From positions 2,108,001-2,172,000 of the forward strand of contig NZ_KI912270.1 in NCBI RefSeq assembly GCF_000243415.2: a stretch of 64,000 bases of DNA, read 5' to 3'. How positions within the stretch are numbered: position 1 is the stretch's first letter; each line of letters begins with the position of its first letter. The notes below the pieces were generated by a model that worked only from the letters and a program-made list of their open reading frames with translations, was not told the DNA's origin and searched no databases. Position numbers and translations under genes: made by a program. Below, piece by piece: positions 59,461 through 64,000 of this stretch. This DNA comes from Mycolicibacterium tusciae JS617. Its GTDB lineage: Bacteria; Actinomycetota; Actinomycetes; Mycobacteriales; Mycobacteriaceae.

Positions 59461-60032
59461 CGGCGTCGCCGCCCTCCGCTGCTCTCGGTCACCGTGGCGG
59501 AAGGTGTTTGAGTCGAAGATGTTCCAGCAGGCGGCGTCGGATTCGGGATCACCGGAGCCGAGTTCGGGGTCGCTGCGTCCGGCTTCTTGTCGTGCTTGAA
59601 CTCCGGCGGGCGCGCCGCCGCAGCCGGTGCGATGTCAGACACGGGACCGGCCTGCTGCGCCAGCACCAGTAAGAGTTGCTCCTGGTACACCGCCACAGCC
59701 TTGGCGAGCGTCTCGTCGCCGAGTCGCTCGGCATCACGGAGCAGCCCACCCAACAGCTCCAGGGTCACTGCAGGTCCAAGACCCAGGGTGGCACCCTCGC
59801 TCGCGGCAGGCTCTATGCCTGCGGTGTCGACCACCCACTGCCACCGCTCCCACGCGAGTGCATTCTCCGCATCGTTGCGAGCCTGATCTTGGCGGCGTTC
59901 CTGCTGCTCGCGCTGCTGCTCAAACCGCTGACGGGCGCGCCGCGACGCGTAGAGCACAGCACACGCTGCGATGACCGCCGCCAGCAAGGCCGCTATACCG
60001 GCAAAGCCAGGCGAGACCACGAAGTCCCGCAT
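59457..60032 (-). CDS. membrane-anchored coiled-coil protein
   Basis: A 191-residue protein. One N-terminal membrane segment (FAGIAALLAAVIAACAVLYA) is followed by a basic/glutamine-rich helix (RRARQRFEQQREQQERRQDQ), a short globular region (LELLGGLLRDAERLGDETLA) and a Pro/Thr-rich disordered tail ending GGRRRR. ATG 60032 (MRDFVVSPGF) follows GGGAG by eight bases. It is coupled to the long coiled-coil gene. Function unknown; a membrane anchor for the partner is plausible. Confidence 0.72.
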   Translation of the reverse strand: MRDFVVSPGFAGIAALLAAVIAACAVLYASRRARQRFEQQREQQERRQDQARNDAENALAWERWQWVVDTAGIEPAASEGATLGLGPAVTLELLGGLLRDAERLGDETLAKAVAVYQEQLLLVLAQQAGPVSDIAPAAAARPPEFKHDKKPDAATPNSAPVIPNPTPPAGTSSTQTPSATVTESSGGRRRR

Positions 60033-60413
60033 CGGCAGATCTCCCAGGAGGGCTAGTGGCGGTACGAGGTGCACCATGTAAGTCTCGCATCACGACAACG
60101 CCTGTACCGACGGAAATTCGGACCCCACACTGCCAGTGTGCTGCGCCATACCCTCCTTTTTTGTGCGCAGCGAAAGATCCCCGTATGCGATCGACTTTGC
60201 TGATCGCGTTTACCCGGCGCAGGAAGGGGCATGATTCCACCATCAGCCGCGACCGGAGCTCCAAGCCGGACGGTGGCCAGCTGAACAACACTTGAAGAAA
60301 CGCCTAATGTGCTTGCAGGCACGTTCGCGATACAGCCGGTGCTCAATCTCACCGGCAGTTGACTGATCTGCCGCCCAAACGCCACCATGCAGGCCGAGAA
60401 CCGGAGCCACGAG
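60033..60413. other. 381-bp intergenic region, divergent promoters
   Basis: It separates the membrane coiled-coil gene (minus) from the secreted protein gene (plus). A 36-codon frame at 60184-60294 lacks a ribosome-binding site and is not supported. No strong palindrome or terminator was seen. Confidence 0.5.
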
Positions 60414-60923
60414 TTGAACGTTCGAAAATGTCTGCTTCTTACAGTCACTTGCCTAGCCGCGACACTCCTATTCGCAGCGCATGCACCAGCTGAGCCACGG
60501 CCGACCATCAGTGGAGCCGACGCCGCGATCGCCAAGGCCGAAAGCCTCCTCGGGACAGACCAATTCGGTATCTACGGATGTGAAGCCCTGGTGGCCTACG
60601 CATTCGGCGTGCCGCAGGATCAATACGGTTGGGACGGCGCTGCCGAGACCATGTACCAGACACTCCTCGAACAAGGGAAGATCCACACCGACAGGAACCC
60701 GCCGCGTGGGGCGCTTGTTTTCAGCCGAGGATTCGTCGGCGCCCATATCGACATCGCCCGCGGGGACGGGACCTACGTGTCCGGCGGGGTCCAGGGGCTC
60801 TCACCGGGATACGGCGACGGGAGCAACATCCAAATCCTGCCCAGTCCGAGTGTGGGGGACGAGAACTACACCTACCGCGGCTGGAGTCTGGGTTTCCCGC
60901 AGCAAGTCACCGACGAGAGCTAA
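60414..60923 (+). CDS. secreted CHAP/NlpC-like cysteine-peptidase-type protein
   Basis: About 169 residues. A signal peptide (KCLLLTVTCLAATLLFAAHA) leads to a compact domain with the Cys/His layout of CHAP or NlpC/P60 peptidoglycan hydrolases: FGIYGCEALVAYAFGVPQ with the candidate Cys near the N-terminus and GALVFSRGFVGAHIDIARGD with the His. Length is small for the family. TTG 60414 is preferred because GGAG precedes it by seven bases; ATG 60387 would add nine residues before the signal peptide. A role in cell-wall turnover is inferred. Confidence 0.72.
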   Translation: MNVRKCLLLTVTCLAATLLFAAHAPAEPRPTISGADAAIAKAESLLGTDQFGIYGCEALVAYAFGVPQDQYGWDGAAETMYQTLLEQGKIHTDRNPPRGALVFSRGFVGAHIDIARGDGTYVSGGVQGLSPGYGDGSNIQILPSPSVGDENYTYRGWSLGFPQQVTDES

Positions 60924-60999
60924 CGCGGAGTCAACTGCTCCAGACGGGCTTTTAGGCTTCTACCGAAGCCGGCGCCATTCGCGTCGTGGTGTCGCATGT

Positions 61000-61086
61000 C
61001 TAGCTGGCCAATAACGAAAGCCCATCCATGTCAGATCGGATTTCTTCCAGGCTGGCTGCCACCGCGCTCTTGATGTTCGTCTCCAT
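61000..61086 (-). CDS. possible 28-residue small protein
   Basis: ATG 61086, preceded by GGGGAG with six-base spacing, opens a 28-codon frame ending at TAG 61000. The peptide starts METNIKSAVAASLEEIRSDM and is predicted amphipathic helical, without signal or membrane segment. The good ribosome-binding site is the main support; no homologue was recognised. It is the last of a run of tiny minus-strand genes. Confidence 0.4.
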   Translation of the reverse strand: METNIKSAVAASLEEIRSDMDGLSLLAS

Positions 61087-61200
61087 GTGTGTCTCCCCGT
61101 TTTAAACGATGTCATCAGGAAGCCGAAGGGCTGTGGCGGCAAAGCTGGTGCGACGCTCACTACTCGACGCCCGTCCGTTGACTGTGGTTCTGACGCGCCA

Positions 61201-61436
61201 TCAGCCGGCGCTACCCGGTGTACCGATCGGAACCTGCATACCTACCCAGTTGCACGGCGTCCAGGTGCGCCACGCGAACAAAGCACACTGCTGCTCGGGA
61301 CTCAGCGACGGCGCACACGGTGGCATCCCCGGCACTCCGCACACGGCAGGGTCGGCCGAAGCGGACCCATAGCCATGCCGCCGCCAACGGTGATCAAGGC
61401 CGCGGCGGCCCCGCTGATCAGCAATCGTCTCAACAT
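61201..61436 (-). pseudogene. small secreted Cys-containing protein, frameshifted
   Basis: ATG 61436, behind AAGG, begins a signal peptide (MLRRLLISGAAAALITVGGG then MAMG). The frame then runs on into PLRPTLPCAECR, but the mature part clearly continues in the next frame: SASADPAVCGVPGMPPCAPS, LSPEQQCALFAWRTWTPCNW and VGMQVPIGTPGSAG, ending at 61201. One base appears missing near 61366-61372. The intact form would be about 78 residues with four cysteines after signal cleavage at ASA-D. Either a true pseudogene or a sequencing error. Confidence 0.65.
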
Positions 61437-61454
61437 GTAAAGCCCTGCCTTCTG

Positions 61455-61592
61455 TCATTGATGCCAAGGTGTGCTGCGCATGTCGCGAAGGGCCACCCGG
61501 ATGGCTATTGCTGCCACGGCAAGCACGGCCACGAGTCGAGTTCGAATCGTTTGGCATGCCCCCACTATTGACCTGAAGATGAGGCGGACCAT
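61455..61592 (-). CDS. possible 45-residue small membrane protein
   Basis: ATG 61592 opens a 45-codon frame ending at 61455. One hydrophobic segment (TRLVAVLAVAAIAIRVALRD) is flanked by basic residues. It sits 39 bases after the Excalibur gene stop and 18 bases before the small secreted gene, in a run of same-strand tiny genes. No clear Shine-Dalgarno sequence was found. Confidence 0.35.
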   Translation of the reverse strand: MVRLIFRSIVGACQTIRTRLVAVLAVAAIAIRVALRDMRSTPWHQ

Positions 61593-61631
61593 CCGGGTTG
61601 TCGGAGTCGTTTTCATGCGGCGCTATTCCAA

Positions 61632-61844
61632 TTACGATTCGCAGCCGATGCCGTCGTTGTCGCGATCCAAGTGCGCTCCGTAATACGGCGAATCGTACGG
61701 AATGTTGGTGTCGCCGTTGGCCCTTGCTTCCGAGCAGTTTCGGTAGGGCTGCTGCGCGTTGGCGATAGGTGCGGTGACGATAGATGATGCGCCGGCGGAT
61801 ACGAGCGTGACCAAGACCAGCCCTCTCGCAACGGTACGAATCAT
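61632..61844 (-). CDS. secreted Excalibur-domain protein
   Basis: A 70-residue protein. The signal peptide is MIRTVARGLVLVTLVSAGAS followed by SIVTAPIANA, with cleavage expected at ANA-Q. The mature part is a single Excalibur calcium-binding domain: PYRNCSEARANGDTNIPYDS and YYGAHLDRDNDGIGCES, carrying the D-x-D-x-D-G-x-x-C-E motif and the paired cysteines. ATG 61844 follows AGGAG. Excalibur domains occur in secreted actinobacterial proteins; the role here is unknown. Confidence 0.88.
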   Translation of the reverse strand: MIRTVARGLVLVTLVSAGASSIVTAPIANAQQPYRNCSEARANGDTNIPYDSPYYGAHLDRDNDGIGCES

Positions 61845-61873
61845 TTTGTTCTCCTGAAGTAGTCGTGGGTGTT

Positions 61874-61916
61874 GAAGTAGGCAATGCGCACCGCGAGCTT
61901 CGAGATCGCCTACTTC
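61874..61916. promoter_or_regulatory. 9-bp inverted repeat in leader of Excalibur gene
   Basis: GAAGTAGGC (61874-61882) is complementary to GCCTACTTC (61908-61916), enclosing 25 bases. It lies between the small lipoprotein stop and the Excalibur start, so it could attenuate transcription or stabilise the downstream mRNA. Confidence 0.45.
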
Positions 61917-61967
61917 GCGGACCGCGCACGAAGAACGCATGCACCTCGAGTGGGAGCAGGCCTCTAA

Positions 61968-62108
61968 CTAGGGGATGTAAATCACTCCTGCGGCCATGAC
62001 TGGTACGCACCCGGACGACAAAACAGCAGTCGCAGCCAGGGCGGCTGTAGTCAGGCTGACCCGCAACCAGGTGGATACGGGGACTCGATTTCGCGGCGAT
62101 CCAAACAT
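61968..62108 (-). CDS. small (46-residue) lipoprotein
   Basis: ATG 62108 is preceded by AGGAGGA with a five-base spacing, one of the best ribosome-binding sites in the window. The peptide MFGSPRNRVPVSTWLRVSLT leads into TAALAATAVLSSGCVPVMAA, an n-region, hydrophobic core and lipobox LSSGC. The mature peptide would be only ~13 residues (CVPVMAAGVIYIP), which suggests a signalling, accessory or leader function. It is the first gene after the palindrome at 62124-62141. Confidence 0.65.
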   Translation of the reverse strand: MFGSPRNRVPVSTWLRVSLTTAALAATAVLSSGCVPVMAAGVIYIP

Positions 62109-62123
62109 TGCGTTCCTCCTAGA

Positions 62124-62141
62124 TAAGTAACCACTTACTTA
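62124..62141. promoter_or_regulatory. 18-bp TetR-like palindrome
   Basis: TAAGTAACCACTTACTTA has perfect 7-bp arms and a CCAC spacer, 15 bases upstream of the small lipoprotein ATG and overlapping its expected promoter. A related sequence, AGTAATTACCTACTTACT, lies at the promoter of the TetR gene at 62431-63078, so this regulator is the likely binder. Confidence 0.65.
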
Positions 62142-62430
62142 CAGGGATATTGGAGCACAGTGTCGTGGGTGCGTCAACCCTGTTGACGCAGGAAATCCTG
62201 GGCGCGGTTCTAGCCGCCAACGGGCGGTGAGCGGCTGGTGGTCCCCCAACCTCCGATCACCTGTGACGGGCACCAACCCAACCCAGGGAACTGGACTCAT
62301 GGAATCGATTGGATGAGACAGGAATTACGGGCGCAGCATGAACGCGCTGTGGCCGCCACCGAACCTCATCGGGTCACGCTGGGAGGCCCAACCCTTCGCG
62401 TCTGAAGGCGTAAGCGGAGCTCGAAATGCC
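62142..62430. other. 289-bp intergenic region, nothing supported
   Basis: It lies between the small-gene cluster promoter and the TetR stop. No frame with a ribosome-binding site and no strong hairpin was seen. Confidence 0.5.
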
Positions 62431-63078
62431 CTACGTTCGGATTGCTTCTGTGGCAGGAACTTTCAGGCGTGCAGCGACCATCTCGGCGATCGCCCGCAGG
62501 TACCGGTCGGGATCGATGCTGGACGGGTGTTCGCCTCCGAAGACGTCTCTCACCAACCAGTAATGCGCCAAGGCGGCTTGCAGGACGAGCGCCAGAGCGT
62601 CCCAGTCTTCGTTGACCCGGTCCTGGCCGGCGAGTTCGGCTAACCCCCGCGTCAGTACCGACAGCACCACCAAGTGCTCGTCGCGCCGCGCCACTTCCAG
62701 CACATCCTGCGGTGCCGTGTTGTCACGCAACAGGATTCGGGTCACATCGCGGTCGTGATCGAGCCTTTGCAGACCGATCCTGCACAACACCATCAGCCGG
62801 TCGACGATGTCGCTGTCGGGTGCGACAAGATCCAGCATCGCGAGCACCGAGAAATCGGGTGCGAGGAACTGCGCCCACTGCCCGCGGTCCAGCACACGGG
62901 CTTGCAAGGCCTGCACGAGAAGCTCGTCTTTGGACTTGAAGTGCCGGTAGAGCGCGCCCGAGCCCGGTGAGAGGCCTGCGGCCTGCTCGATCTGGGCGAT
63001 CGAAGTGCCTGCATATCCCTGCTCACCGAACAAGCGCAGGGACTCGGCGAGGATGCGATCCCGCGAAGACTCAGCCAT
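62431..63078 (-). CDS. TetR-family transcriptional regulator
   Basis: A 215-residue regulator. The HTH is ILAESLRLFGEQGYAGTSIA, then QIEQAAGLSPGSGALYRHFK and SKDELL. The ligand domain is helical and unassigned. ATG 63078 (MAESSRDRI). A dyad AGTAA...TTACT at 63092-63109 overlaps its promoter, indicating autoregulation, and a related palindrome controls the small lipoprotein gene about 1 kb away on the same strand. Confidence 0.9.
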   Translation of the reverse strand: MAESSRDRILAESLRLFGEQGYAGTSIAQIEQAAGLSPGSGALYRHFKSKDELLVQALQARVLDRGQWAQFLAPDFSVLAMLDLVAPDSDIVDRLMVLCRIGLQRLDHDRDVTRILLRDNTAPQDVLEVARRDEHLVVLSVLTRGLAELAGQDRVNEDWDALALVLQAALAHYWLVRDVFGGEHPSSIDPDRYLRAIAEMVAARLKVPATEAIRT

Positions 63079-63091
63079 GGCACTCCAATGC

Positions 63092-63109
63092 AGTAATTAC
63101 CTACTTACT
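63092..63109. promoter_or_regulatory. TetR promoter box with AGTAA/TTACT arms
   Basis: AGTAATTACCTACTTACT starts 14 bases upstream of the TetR ATG. It shares CNACTTACT(T) with the palindrome at 62124-62141 and includes the perfect 8-mer GTAATTAC. Confidence 0.55.
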
Positions 63110-63311
63110 TTTAGAGTACAGGGACAGCAGAGGCGCCGAAAAGCGAGCACACCGTGCGGCCGCGCCAGTAACTTAGCCTCGATCCACCGACTGACCTGGT
63201 GTGTGGCTGTGAGGTCGGGCTGTCGTTGGTCGTCGGGTTGTGCGCATGAGGTAGCTGCTGGTTTGCCCAGCTTTTCCTCTGCGCTCCGTTCGGGGGCTTT
63301 CGGCCAGGTGG

Positions 63312-63440
63312 TCAGACAGTAGCGGCATTGGGCGGGCTAGGGCCGATGATGTTGTGCCACAGCATGAGCCAGGCCCGAGACCAGGGCCAGTGGGTGGGTA
63401 GGTGCAGGATGGGCCGGCGTTGCGGACGGGCGAGTCGCGC
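63312..63440 (-). pseudogene. possible transposase C-terminal remnant (IS1380-like)
   Basis: A short minus-strand frame ends at 63312 and reads ARLARPQRRPILHLPTHWPW then SRAWLMLWHNIIGPSPPNAA. The LPxHWPW ... W motif resembles the C-terminus of IS1380-type transposases. The rest of the gene is absent upstream, where the end of an IS256-type element begins. The rest of 63110-63500 shows no gene. Confidence 0.35.
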
Positions 63441-63501
63441 GGGAGGTCAAGTCCAGGGGCGTGGTGTACGACGTCTTCGTGTGATTCTTCGATGTGATGG
63501 T

Positions 63502-63726
63502 TCAGGCGGTCAGTGCCGCGGGGGTGGCCTCCTGTTCGGTCGGTGAGCTCTGATCGGCTCGGGATTTGCTGAGGACGTCGAGGCCGAGGTAGCGCCGGGA
63601 TTCGGCCCATTCGTCGTGCTGTTCGGCCAGGACGGCCCCGACGAGACGGATCAGCGCGTTGCGGTCAGGGAAGATGCCGACGACGTCGGTGCGGCGGCGG
63701 ATCTCCTTGTTGAGCCGTTCCTGGGT
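63502..63726 (-). pseudogene. IS256-family transposase, C-terminal fragment
   Basis: About 75 residues survive. [19 protein letters not shown], then [20 protein letters not shown] and [15 protein letters not shown], are the typical C-terminal end of mycobacterial IS256/Mutator transposases, including the catalytic-domain-adjacent LNKEIRRR motif. Homology stops near 63726, upstream of which the sequence belongs to the next element. The following bases CACACGAAGACGTCGTACAC (complement, about 63462-63481) look like the IS end. Confidence 0.75.
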
Positions 63727-63845
63727 TATCTGTAGTGCTGCGGTGAGCGTCTTTCATGTGGACCACGAAGTCTCGAAGTGGTCGGTTCTGCGTTCTGGAT
63801 GTGGTTATCTCCAGCCGTCCATGAAGCAGAGCCTGGAGGATCGAT

Positions 63846-64000
63846 GTGCTTGTTGTGAAGGTGGTTTCACCGCTCTCGTCGCGTGAATCGTTCACCGTCC
63901 TCGGCGAGGACGGTGTGCCGGTGGCACCGGTGGAGCGGTATCTGAAGTATTTGACCGACATAGAGCGGTCGCCGAACACGATCAAGGCCTATGCCCATGA
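63846..64000 (+). CDS. tyrosine recombinase/integrase, N-terminal part, cut by window edge
   Basis: GTG 63846, preceded by GGAGG with a six-base spacing, opens a frame running off the window (51 codons seen). VAPVERYLKYLTDIERSPNT followed by IKAYAHD is the SAM-like core-binding domain of phage-integrase family recombinases. The catalytic R-H-R-Y residues lie outside. It lies just inside a junction that truncates the IS256 gene, so it probably belongs to an integrase-only mobile unit such as a recombinase-in-trio element; the other genes are not visible. Confidence 0.8.
   Translation, partial: MLVVKVVSPLSSRESFTVLGEDGVPVAPVERYLKYLTDIERSPNTIKAYAH

Noticed and set aside
60184..60294. 36-codon frame in the 60-kb intergenic region
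   Set aside because: No Shine-Dalgarno sequence, signal or conserved motif.
61530..61552. tRNA T-loop-like GTTCGAATC
   Set aside because: No acceptor stem, anticodon arm or CCA-proximal pairing could be found around it. No tRNA or rRNA was found in the window.
61471..61683. Plus-strand 70-codon frame
   Set aside because: It is antisense to the well-supported Excalibur gene and has no ribosome-binding site or family motif.

Overview
The window is high-GC actinobacterial DNA and reads as part of a chromosome of an environmental, probably rapid-growing Mycobacterium/Mycolicibacterium. This is inferred from dense acyl-CoA catabolism genes (crotonases, FadD-, FadE- and FadA-type proteins), short-chain dehydrogenases of the mycofactocin-coupled type, many GTG/TTG starts behind strong Shine-Dalgarno sequences, ATGA-type stop/start overlaps and mycobacterial-style insertion sequences. 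The species was not identified.

Layout. 1-5300 (minus): a catabolic operon read as crotonase, SDR, DapA-family aldolase, crotonase, amidohydrolase and an acyl-CoA synthetase cut by the left edge, divergent from a TetR gene across a palindrome. 6200-7690: a frameshifted IS110-family element with a long 3' non-coding tail. 7700-9640 and 37250-39190: two apparently identical direct copies of an IS1182-type element, each sitting inside a GATTTCGGTGCGCGTACG palindrome and bracketing about 27.6 kb. 9645-20353: a minus operon (hotdog thioesterase, GntR, crotonase, thiolase) divergent from a plus operon of three crotonases and three acyl-CoA synthetases. 20346-26379: a minus operon (SDR, thiolase, acyl-CoA dehydrogenase, GntR) divergent from an acyl-CoA dehydrogenase plus a mycofactocin-type SDR. 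26440-34785: nuclease-like protein, MaoC hydratase, PurU, a degenerate GGDEF membrane protein, an MFS exporter, a lone ketosynthase and a PAS-PAS-GGDEF protein. 34880-37247: a paired two-subunit acyl-CoA dehydrogenase. 39273-44982: two TetR regulators, a P450, a DapB-like dehydrogenase, a Rieske oxygenase and a nitronate monooxygenase. 44979-60923: mixed housekeeping and envelope genes, including an SPFH lipoprotein, RNase HI, a GH6 glycosidase, tandem paralogous membrane proteins, a peroxiredoxin-DUF742 fusion, a DUF2252 protein and long coiled-coil proteins. 61000-63100: a cluster of very small exported or membrane genes and a TetR gene sharing a promoter box. 63300-64000: nested mobile-element remnants and the start of a tyrosine recombinase.

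How it works together. Most genes fit activation of a carboxylic acid to its CoA ester, dehydrogenation, hydration or ring hydrolysis, and thiolysis, with P450/Rieske oxygenases for ring or chain hydroxylation. The substrate cannot be read from sequence; a cyclic terpenoid or steroid-like compound is an inference only. Each block has its own local regulator and usually a palindrome in its divergent promoter.

The most unusual observations are a ladder of three 11-codon ORFs joined by ATGA overlaps between a thiolase and an acyl-CoA dehydrogenase, the peroxiredoxin-DUF742 fusion, in-frame or stop-codon micro-repeats at several gene ends, the IS copies in palindromes, and the tiny-gene cluster behind a TetR-like box.
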